Assembly: GCA_024704765.1 (NCBI GenBank)
Contig: JAKMXF010000365.1
Location: forward strand, 1 to 64,000
Length of the DNA: 64,000 bases
Direction: 5' to 3'
Source of the DNA: Oopsacas minuta
Taxonomy: Eukaryota > Porifera > Hexactinellida > Lyssacinosida > Leucopsacidae
Program-made: the position numbers and the translations under genes
Shown: positions 22,235-34,101 of the stretch, piece after piece
Layout of the letters: every line of letters starts with the position of its first letter
Numbering within the stretch: position 1 is the stretch's first letter
Notes under the pieces: generated by a model
What the model was told of the DNA's origin: nothing
The model's input: the letters and a program-made list of their open reading frames with translations, nothing else
Database searches by the model: none

Positions 22235-25006
22235 ATGGCAACTCAAAATCCTGTTCCTCGCAGAGAGAAGAGGAGCAATAGATTATTCATCAAACATTTT
22301 ATGCACTCTCACTCCCTATTCGATATGAATCCAACAGCTGAGGTGCTATTTGACTTCACACCAAGGCAACAGCCGTTCCAGACGCCAGGGGATGACGTAC
22401 AGTTTCTGGAACTAACAAGGGGGCAGACAGTAAGGGTGAGTACCCTTTTAAGTTTGTATAACACCTATTGTAGCTATGATCTGTTTGTTTAGATTAATCT
22501 TAATGTTACGAGGAATCTCCAAAACAAAGATCTGTTATTTGGACAGATTATCCTACCGGACAATTCTAGCCAATCAGATAGTGAGGTGTCAGACGAGACA
22601 GGGTGCTTCCCTTCCAACTGTATCCTCCCTCACGCGGTGTACCGAATATTCCCTGAGGAATTAACCATGGACAAGTTCTTAGGGGACGGAGGCTTTGGGT
22701 GTGTGTATAAGTATAAATTCAAGGATAGAATGGTAGCTGTTAAAGAGATTAAAGCTAGTAAGTGGAACTAATTATACTCATAGTTTCAGTTTATAATTCC
22801 ATCTTTGTTTAGCTCAGCGTGTGTCTCTGGATCTTTTAAAGGAGGTTAATCATGAGGCTACAATTCTAGCTAAGCTGTCCTGTCTGGGATCACAAGATGC
22901 TCCACACACTAATTTGTGTCGTTTGCTAGGTGTTATGATAGATGTATCACATCTCCAGTACTCTCTTGTCCTTGAGTATTGTGCTGGAGGAGAGCTGTAC
23001 CATCTGTTACACCACAGGAAGGTGAGTGATCATTCATATGATTAATCCTATCATTACACAGGGTATATAGGTTACACTAGACAGCTACGGTCTGGTACTC
23101 AACTACTGTCTACAGATAGCAGAGGGCCTGGAATATATGCACTCTGCTCTGGATATTCCTATTATTCATAGAGACCTCAAAACTAAGAATGGTTTGTATA
23201 ATTAATATATGGAATGTGCATCTGTAAATATATTTCCGTTAGTGTTATTGAGGAGAGAAGTGGTCGCGACAGATCCTGCCACTTTAGAAGGTAACACCCT
23301 TAAACTTATAGACTTCGGTTTAGCTAGAGAATTAGCTAAAACACATCTGACTACAGATAAAGGTACATATGTATATATGGCGCCAGAAGCGATACGATAC
23401 AATCGCCACTCTGTGTCATCTGATATTTGGAGGTTAGATAAATCTTCTTGTTGTTTGTTTGTTGTTGTTTATTATTTACTCTCCAGTCTAGGTGTTATCT
23501 TCTGGGAGCTAATGGTACAAGTGTTCCCCTACCCTAACATTCCTGAGTTTGTGGTGTTGCTAGGTGTAGCTCAGGGATTAGTAGCACTACCACTTCCCGA
23601 CACATTCCCGACAGACTTCAGAAAGCTTTTACAAAGTTTGTTATTTGTTTGTTTTGAAGAATTGTTACTAGTTTGTTATTGTTTATTAATTAGGATGTCT
23701 AATGGTAGACAGCGAGAAGAGATTGGATATTTCTAGAATAGTCAGAGATTTGAAATATTTACAGAAACATAACAATAAATATCCAATAAAATCTGACACC
23801 TTCATAGAATTAAGAGAAGAGTGGCAGGGAGTAGCGAGTAAGGTGGATGTTAATCAATCAGAGCTTATAACAGAGGGACTAGGGAGAGACACGAGTGTTA
23901 GTAGGATGAGCTTCAGAGCTGTTAGTTCCAGTTCCAGTACCAAACAGAAAACATCTGTAATCACACACAAACAATCACAGATACTGGTAATACGTCACTA
24001 TTATAATTTACTTAAATAATATTGAATATTTATTTGTTAGGATTTGAAGTCCTCTCTTCCCTTGGGAGTACCTGACAGGAATTTGGAAGAAGAAATATCT
24101 AAAACACAAACAGAAATTTTGGTGAGTTTATTGTAAACAAATAAATAAACAAATATTGATTTGTTTATTTGTAGGATCTCAGGAATAATTACAGATTCTC
24201 TCACGCCGCTCAGTTCGCTTTAGCTGTCACTAAATTTAAGAAAATTGGCCGCCAAAGTAAAGACAACACCCAAGAACTGACCAATGGAATTGTAGAGTCT
24301 GACACGATTTGTGAAAAAGAAAATATTTTAGAAAACAATAATATTTTTTCAGAAAAAGCTAATCCGAATGAGCCAATCAGAACGCGAGGAAGTTTGATAC
24401 CAAGAGAAGAATTGGACTATTTGGAACAAGAATTCAAACTCAGACAATTACAACTTGAAGTTCGTATGTTTGTTTGTTTATATATTTGTTTACTTGTTTA
24501 TTATAGCTTGAAAAGACAAGACAGCTGGTGAGAGAGAGTCGTAAACAAGTTGCTCTATTAAACAGGAAGAAATTCAGATTTCCGTTTTTCAGTTAGTTTA
24601 TTTACAAATTGTTTGTTTATTTGTTTGTTTGGTGATTAATTCTAACACCTAGACAGTAGTAAACAACTACAAAGCAGCTTTGATGTAGGAATAGAAACTG
24701 ATCCAGAAATAGAATCAGCTGTTCAAGATCTTAAAAATAAACCAAGAAGTAAAAGTTTTGGGATTATCAATGGTAAATATTTATTCTCAGATTTTCACAT
24801 CTTTTACTTGTAATTCTATTTTAGCGCTCAAATCCAAATTCAAAAGAGTACCCAGACCCATACCCACAGATATTTCGCCTATTCAGGAAGTGGCAGAGCA
24901 AAATTTAACACCTCTAGCGGACCCCTTAGAGTCCAAGAGTCCACCTGCCCCCTCCTCCTCTGACCTCAAAGATAAGCCATCTCTCTTTAATAATTCCGAC
25001 CAATGA
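22235..25006 (+). CDS. Mixed-lineage kinase (MAP3K) with SH3 domain
   Basis: About twelve exons. An SH3 domain comes first (AEVLFDFTPRQ, DDVQFLELTRGQTVRI, GCFPSNCILPH). A TKL-group kinase follows: glycine loop LGDGGFGCVYK, lysine motif VAVKEIKAS, catalytic loop HRDLKTKN, DFGLARE, APE motif YMAPEAIRY, and DIWSLGVIFWELM. All catalytic residues are present. The region behind the kinase (TFIELREEWQGV, then LDYLEQEFKLRQLQLELEKTRQLVRE) is predicted coiled coil, matching the leucine-zipper dimerisation part of MLKs. The C-terminus is Pro/Ser-rich. MLKs feed JNK and p38 cascades downstream of Rac/Cdc42. I do not see a clear CRIB motif. Family assignment is firm; paralogue is not. Confidence 0.88.
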
Positions 25007-25317
25007 AATCTTTTCTGAGAACTTGTTGTTGTCAAAAGATTTGTAAATACTAACAAATATTTTATTGACCTGTTTTGTATTATTTGGTGTAATATTCAAT
25101 ATATACTGTACTTCTATCTACAGCTGTTATATAGGGATATGTCTCATACATTGGTCCTCTCTAATTGTCCGCTATATGACAATTAGAGACTCTCTGTGAT
25201 TATAATCAGAATAACTAATTAAGAAAAGGGAAAATATAAGATATACAAATTTCAAATACAATCTCAATAATTCCTTAGTAACATAACTATGTATTTGGTA
25301 TGTATATAGGTTACAGG
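25007..25317. other. Shared 3' region of MLK (+) and small membrane protein (-)
   Basis: The two genes converge here. The sequence is AT-rich with no further gene. A direct repeat of CTCTAATTGTC / GACAATTAGAG forms a short hairpin at about 25159-25189. Confidence 0.5.
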
Positions 25318-25826
25318 CTACACCCTCTTGTATCCTGACTTTACAACCTTCATATTAGAACCTGTCCTACCACAACAGGCGGCGCCTAGACAGCAGCAAC
25401 AGAACAATAGAATAAGGAGAGGACACCCCACACATACTACACAACAAGCCATTATTCCTCCGACGATAGCTCCGATAAATGTCCTAGAAACATAAAAATT
25501 ATTAATTTGAACCAGTTAACACCTCAGAAGAGAGGACATGTTCCTCTGTTCCCATTAATTAATTAACTTACGGAATTTCATTACAGCATATAAAGTTAAC
25601 TCCGAAGTTACAGCAAACTTCAGGATATCTGTTTACGTCATCAGTGCTGTTACAAATAAATGATTGAGTGTCGTTCTTACACCTGAGGTCTGTATTATTC
25701 CCGAATATGCTGGCTAAACAATGTATATATAAATATTTACACCTTTGTAAATATGAATAACTCACATGCTTGAGCTGAATAAGCTAATGCCAGCAGACCC
25801 AATATGATTATAATTTTCTGTTCCAT
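25318..25826 (-). CDS. Small cysteine-rich single-pass membrane protein
   Basis: Three exons (25826-25766, 25713-25572, 25483-25318) join in phase to 122 residues. A signal peptide comes first (MEQKIIIILGLLALAYSAQA). A short ectodomain follows with spaced cysteines, including a PEVCCNFGVNFICCN double-CC motif and N-glycosylation sites. Then come a transmembrane segment (FIGAIVGGIMACCVVCVGCP and onward, ILLFCCCCLG) and a short basic tail. This architecture (signal peptide, CC-rich ectodomain, one TM, cysteines at the membrane) resembles the Shisa/CYYR superfamily of membrane adaptors. The resemblance is structural only. The membrane-flanking cysteines may be palmitoylated. Confidence 0.75.
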
Positions 25827-26018
25827 ATTATAGTTCTAGTTCTGATTGCTACCCCACAAATAAATAGGTATATGTATGCATATATTCTCTGAGATATATG
25901 ATACTTAGTTTCGATGTGTAATAATAGCTTTTAAGTTATTACATTAATATTCATTTATTTAATTACAGACTCATATAAATATCCTAAGGTGTTAAGAATT
26001 CATTTATCGACACCTAGC

Positions 26019-26088
<70 letters not shown>

Positions 26089-26567
26089 ACAACTGACAAT
26101 AACAGTCAAAAATTTCGCGATTCAAATTTAGTATTAGTTTTCTGTGAAAAGACCAGGGATACCGCAGTATTTGTAGGCCCGAAATAATAATAATATAATT
26201 TACAAGTAATCCTGAGCACGCTCCTCCTCTTATGGGAAAGATCCTCAATTTTAAGGCTCCTAGATAAACCCTTACTCACACTTCTTTACTATTGAGTATA
26301 TCTTCTTTCCTTATAAGGAATTGTTTAGGATAATTATCATTTGTAATCATAATTATCAATTCTATAATCGTAATTATAACAGCTGATCTTATGTTTAATT
26401 AAATTAATTATTTTCAAAATATTCTACTAAGGAACACATTCCATTGGTCTGTGGTTGCTATGGTTATGAATCCAAATAACCAATCAGAAGAGATCTTATA
26501 AATAGAAGAATACAATTATGTGTTCCACCTCTGAGAGATTAATTAGTGATTATTCATATTAGAAGTT
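25827..26567. other. Divergent intergenic region with AAC microsatellite
   Basis: Lies between the minus-strand small membrane protein and Numb. An (AAC)n tract of about 21 units runs at 26024-26088. The 3' half has CCAAT-like words (ACCAATCAG at about 26478) about 90 bp before the Numb start. No gene is seen. Confidence 0.6.
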
Positions 26568-28031
26568 ATGTCTTTATTCCAGAAGAAAAGATCTGAAGCG
26601 GGTAAGGCGCGTGAATTAGAGAAACAAGAATCTAACCAATGGGAGAGAGATAAGGAAAAAGTATTTAATTCCTGTGTTTCTTTTAACGTTAAAGTAAGTT
26701 CTATTTATAGCTACATATAATTCTAATTATAGATTCCTTATAATATATTCTATTTTAGGTGTTGGGTGAGATTTCAGTTGATGAAGCTAGAGGTGTTGAA
26801 ATATGTGAATATGCTGTCAAAGATATTCCTTACGTAAGTGATAAATCGTACCAGTTATAAGAGGTGTGAAATTAATCTTATTTGTGGTTAGAAAAAGAAT
26901 AAAACAAGAGGACTACTGAAGATCTATGCTCACGGATTAACTTTAGTGGAAGAAAAATCTAGCGTAAGTAATTGAATTATAATTATGCATCATGAACCAT
27001 GGATACTATAAAGGTTCTATACTTATAGGCTCTGTTAATTAACCAAACAATAGAGAAGGTGTCATTCTGTTGTGCGTTGCCTAGCAACGACAGAATATTC
27101 ACATATATAGCTAGAGATAGCTTCACGAGACAGTGGTTATGTCACGCATTTGTAACCACTAAAGGATTATCGGTAAGTATTTGCTTAACAACTATACAGG
27201 TGAATTGGTATGTTACCAACTGAATATAGGCGGATAGAGTCAGTCACGCGTGTGCCTGTGCGTTCACGGCTTGTCTGCAGAAGAAGCAGAGAGAGAGGAC
27301 TAAAGCTGGTCTGGCTCCTCTTGGGGACACCCTCAATCCTAACTCTACACAGACAGGACTAGATATGAGGAGGGTAAAATCCTCTGGAGAGATCCTGGAG
27401 AGTACCAACAGGTCCAAACAGCTGACTATGGTAGCCCCTCTGAAACCCCTAGGAGGGTCCAGAGGTGACCTCTTGGAGGAGAGCATGGAGGTCCGAAGTG
27501 AGGCCGCTAGACGGGCGTAAGTACGCAATTCGATGGTAAATATTATGTATTTATAATGGTTACTATAGAAACGTAAAGTTGCTGTTGGAATCTACAGAAG
27601 TTAACGGACATACTAAACAGCTATACCCGCCTGAATTACAAATTCCTGCCTCCCCTAAGAAGACCGCCCGTCAATTTGAAACTAACTTTACCTGTAAGTT
27701 CCAATTATATTCTATTATTCATAAATTAATAAAATAATTAGCTATAGAGAGGAACAAGCAGAACAGGAGATCACTACCCGACAGATCCAATATTCCTCAA
27801 GTTATAGACAGCTCTCCTGTAGACCCGTGGGCACCTGCTTACTCCCCAATCAAGAAACCATATCTGGACCCATTCGATCCTTTCTCACTGATGAATATTT
27901 CAGGAAATACTAATCAACAGCTGGGGCCTATCATGACGAATTCTAATTTCAATCCTTTCTCTAGCTGTCCCATGGAGACCTCAGGTTTTGACACCTTTCC
28001 TAAAAAGAACAGGAACAATCCCTTCCTGTAA
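26568..28031 (+). CDS. numb: Numb endocytic adaptor
   Basis: Seven or so exons. The N-terminal PTB domain tracks Numb closely: SNQWERDKEKVFNSCVSFNV, KVLGEISVDEARGVEICE, NQTIEKVSFCCA, RQWLCHAFVTTK and SHACACAFTACLQKKQRE. After the PTB come RRVKSSGE and a basic region, then a proline-rich tail with DPW and DPF (AP-2 binding) and two NPF motifs (NPFSSC, NNPFL at the very end) for EH-domain partners such as Eps15. Numb antagonises Notch by steering endocytosis and is often partitioned asymmetrically. The protein is shorter than vertebrate NUMB but keeps each functional part. Confidence 0.92.
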
Positions 28032-28226
28032 TTGTTGTTGTTTATTTGTATGTTCAATGGATAAATATCTTATTTTTATGATTCTAATATTTATGCCAAT
28101 TATTAAATTGTATAAAGTTGATTGGACCAGGGATAAGCTAGCGATATGATTGGTTGAGTATAATTGCTGATAAATAAATAAAACTAATAAATACAAAGTA
28201 AATAAAACTAATAAATACAAAAAAAG
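28032..28226. other. Convergent 3' region of Numb (+) and filamin-like gene (-)
   Basis: About 195 bp containing AATAAA-type signals in both directions: AATAAATAAAACTAATAAAT near 28172 on the plus strand and TTTATTTAC-type words for the minus strand. No other feature is seen. Confidence 0.5.
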
Positions 28227-31200
28227 TTAATAAAACAGATTTGTTTGTTCTGCAAAATCTTCCATGTAGTGTCCAGGGGGCTTCCGAGGAGGCTTGACAG
28301 CGGCCTGGCGCATAGCAGAGGGGTACCTCTGAGGGGCAGGAATATACTGAGGCATGGGTACATACTGCTGGGGGTAGTATCGGGGGATGACAGGGGGGTA
28401 TGGACCAGGGATATAGGGGGCGGAGTACTGCTGGTATTTCTGGGCTGCTTTCTGCTGCTGGTGAATAGAGGCAGGAACAGATCCAGTCTGTATAGTCCTG
28501 TGTACTACTACTGGTTTCCTGTGTTTACTCTCTTTCCTGGAAACAAATAATTTTACAAATATGCTATACAATGATAAATCATATTTACTTGTCAAATATT
28601 CCAAATATTCCTGTCTTCTGTTTGTCCTTAGGAATGTGATGTGTAGCCACCTCTGCTGAGAATGACACGTTCTTTTCTACTTGACTGTCCGGTACCTTCT
28701 TCCCTAGCAACCAGATGGAATGTGTAACATTTGTTAAATCAGGATAGTAACATACCTTTGTCTTTCCTCTTGTCTTTCCTCCGACTCTTATCCTCCTCAA
28801 TATCTTTGCTCTTAGATCGATCAGCTGAACGCCTCAGTCTTATTCTATCTTTAGATTTATCTGTTCTATTTATAGCTACTTTAGCTTTATCAGCTGATTC
28901 AGATATTTGAGCGGGCTTGACAGGTGATTGGTTTTTAGAGCTGAGCTCAGTCAGCTGTTCTCTGGTACGTCTCACATGTGCTCCCTCCCTCAAATTCCTC
29001 AGAGAAGGAGAATCTATAAATAGTAACACTTCAACCAATAATATTACAGAATTTAATTTACCAATAAACTAACCGAAAATATTTCTAACTTGAGTCAGCT
29101 GTTCGGATTTCTTAACTAAACTACTGACTACTCCTTTCTTTATGTCTTCAAGTGGCACACCTGTCAACTGTGCAACTTTATTCACACCTTTATCTTGTGC
29201 AACTTTACTCTCGGGTATGACTGGTATTTTTCGTTCTGGGGTATGAATCTCAGAATCCCGCGTTTTCTCAGAAATTGCGCGTAAATATTTCCACCCCTCA
29301 CTTGCCCGCTTAGGTACTACAGGATCCTCTACAGAGACCTGCTTCTCGAAATGAGAGATGTGAGCTAATACTCTCCCCTTCGGAGCTGTCGGAGTATCCT
29401 CTGCCACTTCTGCCACTTCTGCCACTTTATTGAGAGGTGTCACAATAGGAGAGGGGGCTACAGGTGGATCAGGTGCTAGGGTATCGTCCTCAGAGGACAC
29501 GTAGCCCTCTGTAGCCAGCTGTGCATGTCTCATAGAGTCTGCTAAACTGTCCTGTAAGGAGATCCTTGATCCTCCGGACAGATCTATCCCTTTAACATCC
29601 AGACGGTAAGGGCTCCCTAAATATACAAATAAATATAGCAGTATACCCTAGCAACTAATATACATACCTGGAATGTGTACTCCTGACCATTTAAGTGCTA
29701 TAATGAAGCTCCCAGAACTCTTGGGTTTATATCTACAGCAGAGGAGCTTAGTGTCCTCTGGTGTAGGGTCTACATACACCACAAGTGAGGTGTTAAATCC
29801 CTCAACACTCACAGCTAGCGCTCCTCTGCCCGCACTATGAGTAGACACGAAGAACTCTGTCCTATCTCCTACCTATATACATTCCTTATGTCATATCGGT
29901 AACTAAGTTAATATTAAATAAACTAACCATCGCCTCGTGTAGACCGGGGCCATAAGCTCTACATTGAGAGGGGTCTGTATCACTTGGTACTATCTCTACG
30001 AAGAACGGTGAATCAGCTGATTGTTTGTCTCCATATCTGACACTAACTGAGTATACTCCTACTTCAGGCGGATCTATATTCACCTATGCAATTAGATGAA
30101 TTAATTACTTCAGTATAATTAACATTACAATGGTTAACCTGATAGAATCCTTGTCTGTATTGATGCATTATAACTCGAGCAGTCAGCTGATTAACCTCAC
30201 AAACAGCTGATACAGACAGCTGACTAGCAGGAGAGCTAGTAGCATCTACAGTAAAGTCTACAGGCTGTCCTAGTGTGAACTTCATGTCAGGATTGAGGGC
30301 GGGACCTGAGAGGAGACAGTCCGTGTCCTCCTGGCCCATATTTTGGTGACAACTGACTTTAAAGGGAGAGCCTATTAGGTACAGGAGTTAACAATAACTA
30401 TCAGCTGTAATTTTATTGGTTAACAAACCTGATATATGATCTCCATCCATTGACACCTCTACCAAATAGGCGCCAGGTCTCTTGGGTGTGTACTCTACCT
30501 TATAGTCTCCCTCTCCCCTCTCCACCAACCAGTGCTGTACCTCTCCGTGTATAGAATGTACTTTAACACCTAAGCGACCGGATTCCAAAACATCGGAATG
30601 TTTAGACCGGATGTAGAACTCTGACAGAGTACCTACACAACCAAATCATCATTCAAGTATGTTATATAATATCATCATTAGTACAAACACACAAACAAAT
30701 ACCTGACACAGCTCTCTGTAGCCCTGTTCCATAAGCATGAGTATTCATAGAATCACTAGCTATAACCTCTAAATAGAAAGGACTATTTTCTAGTTGTATA
30801 TCTCCTAGTAACACCTCTAGCTCGTGTTCTCCTGACTCCCAGGGTGTGAAAGTTGCTACAGTGTGGCCTAGACCTCTAATAAACAAACAAGCAAACAAAT
30901 AAACAATAAATATTTACACATCGTATAATACTAACAACAACAGAATTCCACAAACTTTATAATGTGGTTGTTTTATAAATGTGTCAGCTGTCACAAATAT
31001 ATTAATACTTACTCTTCTTGAGTAGCTACTATGTACTCAGCTGTTGGTCCCCTAGCGGACACTTTAATCGTGATGTCATTATTCTCACATACTCCTGCTA
31101 GCTCGTACAGAATAATAAACTCCAATTCCTCTCCCACGACTCCTAGCTCCCCCTCCAGGGCTGTCCCGCTCACTGACACTTGAGTTATGTCACATACCCT

Positions 31201-33794
31201 TACTCTAGAAATATACATGTAGAGGATATGCGTACCATAGCGTATCCTAGCAACCACTCACCTGAATGGGGAGTTAGGAATGTGATCAGTCCCCCATTTG
31301 AGAGAACACACAAATTCCCCTAAACTCCCGGGCAACAGAGTAGCCACAATGGTATCTTCTGTTCTATTAATTTGACAATCAATTCCTCTGTCACAATTGA
31401 AGTGTAATTGGGCGGGACCAGCTGTTGCAGCGGTAAGTGTAATTTTCATTGGGCAGCCAATTTGCATACAATTAGGGAGACATGAAGGGGACAGGAGGAT
31501 CAGCTGATTAGCATCTGAGACAGGGAGGAGGACAGGAGACCCTGCGATATGTATCTCCCCTGCTAATAGGCTTATCTATAGAATAACACATTAGAATACC
31601 TATTGTATGTTAAGGTAACTAGGATAGTACGAATACATTATTCCCAACATCTTATAAGTCAATCACATACCTTATACATTCCTGTGTTGTCAGGAGTTAC
31701 CCACACATAACTGTAGTTCCTGTGAGTCTCAGTAGCTACAGATAGAGGTAGCCCTGTCTCTGAGTGTTTAGCCTCCACAGACAGCTGGGTCAGACGACCC
31801 TGTTTGGACCTGACACACAGACAAATAGCCTCTCCTACTTTAACACCTGGTAGGTGTCCTGTCTCTGGGTCTCTGGGAGCGTCTAGATGGTATGAAGGGG
31901 GTAGGACAGCTGACAGCTTAAGGGGGGAACCTCGTATAGGAACATTATCCCAGAGGATGTGTAGTGTGATATCTCCCTCATCCTAATATAGTATCATTAA
32001 GATTTCTACTGACAAATACAAATATGTAATCTAACCTTAGGATGAATACAAATAGCTCGAATGCCATTCTGCCTAACAACGCTTGTCAGGTGTATTGATA
32101 TATTATTTGAGTAAATTACTTGTCCTGTCAATACACCCTCTCCTGCTCCATCGGTACTTACCAACACCTCGTACTCTTTGGATACCTAGCAACCGCGTAG
32201 GAATTCAAACATATCATAAATATTTTTACCCATAAGTGATCGGGTTGCTAACCACCTGTATTTCTTCATGAATATTCTCTACTAGCTTTACTGCAGTAGG
32301 ATCTGTTACTAGGATACGGTATGGTGAGTTAGGAATGTGTTCTCCACTCCACTTTATAGCTATATATAATACACCACTTCTACTAGGCTTATAAATGACA
32401 CTAATAATCTTGTTATTATGATTAATTGAGTGATCTAACACCTCTCCTTTATCATATCTATAATTTGATTATATAAAATGTAGGATAATTCATTGGTTAA
32501 TAAACTAACTTAATTTCTATAATCAGCTGTCCTCTACCAGCTGTTTGGGTGTTAACAGTAAAAGAGCTAGTCACTCCTACACTACAGGAAGTGATACCTC
32601 TGCCAACAGCTGAGCAGTTATCAGCAACAGACCCTACCCTAGCATTCTTAATCTGTAATAGGAATGTTTGTAAAGAGATAAGATCTACTTTTCCTTCCCT
32701 GAGTTCTCTGGCTGTTATTATCGGTGATATTTCTAATTACATAATAATAACACAATATACTATACACATTCCTACTAACCAATCATATCTCTAAGGAAAC
32801 TAAACATCTCAGAGAGGTCTCGTAATGTCCTCTTAGCCTCCGGACACTTAGCTAGGACCAGTCTCCCCAAGAGATCTCCGTTCCTCCAGTCCTCGGGGGA
32901 TAGTCCTCTGGGGGCAGAAGACCCTAGTAAGCCTCGTAACCACACAACTAGGGAAGTAGTCATAGCAACAAGGAATAGAGATAGGTATGTAGCTAATGAT
33001 TCCTCATCTAATGAACAGCTGCTTAGTGATTCAGCTGATAGAATATCTTCAACACCTAGCTCTCTATTAGGAACATTCCTTAGTTACTAAGGTAACAACA
33101 ACAACAACAACAACAACAACAAACCTCTTAGCTGTGAATATCAGCATAGCATGGTTACCATGATTCAGTGAGGAATGTGTAGGAGATAAATAGGAGATTA
33201 GTTTATATAGGAACATTCCATTATTCCAACTCGTTGCTAGGTCAGGAATCTATAAAGAACAAATAAATCAGCTGTTATATGTATAATCTATAATTAGTAA
33301 CATTTTCAGACGGTAAGACAGATCGTATCCATAGGAGGACAGATTTCTTGGACCCTGATCTCTTGGTGTCACCTGACAGCTGGTAGCGGACTATCATACT
33401 CCAGAGGATACCTGCTAGTACCTCCGGGTCTCCTCTGAGTACATCTTCTGGTCCTATTGGTTATATTAGTATATAACAACAAATGTAAGGTGTGAATTAT
33501 TTACAAACCTATCCTCTGTACCCTAACACCTTGTTCCTGCATAACACTCAGACAGGTGTGAATATTTTCTATCTTTCTAGATCTTACTCTAGGCTGATAA
33601 TGGATTTTGATTGGTTCCTTGAGTCTCATAAGGGAACCACACAACTCAGCTAATAGGACCCCATCACTGAGTCCAGAGGACAGATCCGTGACTACTCTCC
33701 TCTCTGGAGGGAGGGGGGACCTAAATTGGGCCTCTCTCAGGTGGTAGTTGGTCCAACGGAGAAAGGTGTCTAGTCGACAGGGAAGGGTATCCAT
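28227..33794 (-). CDS. Filamin/jitterbug-like actin crosslinker with three CH domains
   Basis: Many short exons. Exon 1 (from 33794) begins a calponin-homology domain (TFLRWTNYHLREAQFR, SDGVLLAELCGSLMRLKEPI), continued near 33455. A second CH domain follows (IPDLATSWNNGMFLYKLISY at about 33250, then LGVEDILSAESLSSCSLDEE). A third CH-like unit spans about 32970-32650 (PEDWRNGDLLGRLVLAKCPE, ITARELREGKVDLISLQTFL). Roughly eight Ig-filamin repeats follow, recognisable by motifs such as IAIKWSGEHIPNSPYRILV, CSLKWGTDHIPNSPFR and FIIALKWSGVHIPG. Three N-terminal CH domains are the arrangement I recall for Drosophila Jitterbug rather than classical filamin (two). The last ~600 residues (28227-29560) are charged and Pro/Tyr-rich, without the dimerising last repeat of filamin. 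The exon join at 28500-28740 is the least certain part, so the tail could be a separate gene. Confidence 0.78.
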
Positions 33795-34101
33795 TCTAAC
33801 AGTTGGAGTGTTAAGTAATAAGTAAATAACAGTATTTACTAATATTTCTCAAAATCAAATAAGTAATATAATCTTAACAGTATTGATAACAATAAATGAA
33901 CTAAATTCATGTGATTATATCGGAACTGAACTATGTTATATCGGAACTAATGGTGTAGTCATGTTAGTATCAAATGATATCAACATATCATATGAACATA
34001 ACTTATGACCACGCCAGTTACTAGGAAAATTTAAACCCAGAGGTAGTAATGAGTTCTTATAAATACTAAACAAACAAACAAACAAACAACAAACAACAAA
34101 C
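33795..34101. promoter_or_regulatory. Divergent promoter between filamin-like gene and GH45-like gene
   Basis: About 300 bp serving both genes. Near the GH45 side lies AGTTCTTATAAATACTAAAC (TATA-like TATAAATA, about 50 bp before the ATG), followed by an (AAAC)n leader up to the start codon. Nothing TATA-like is obvious on the filamin side. Confidence 0.45.

Noticed and set aside
26000-26248. Frame with a long valine run
   Set aside because: Produced by the (AAC)n microsatellite.
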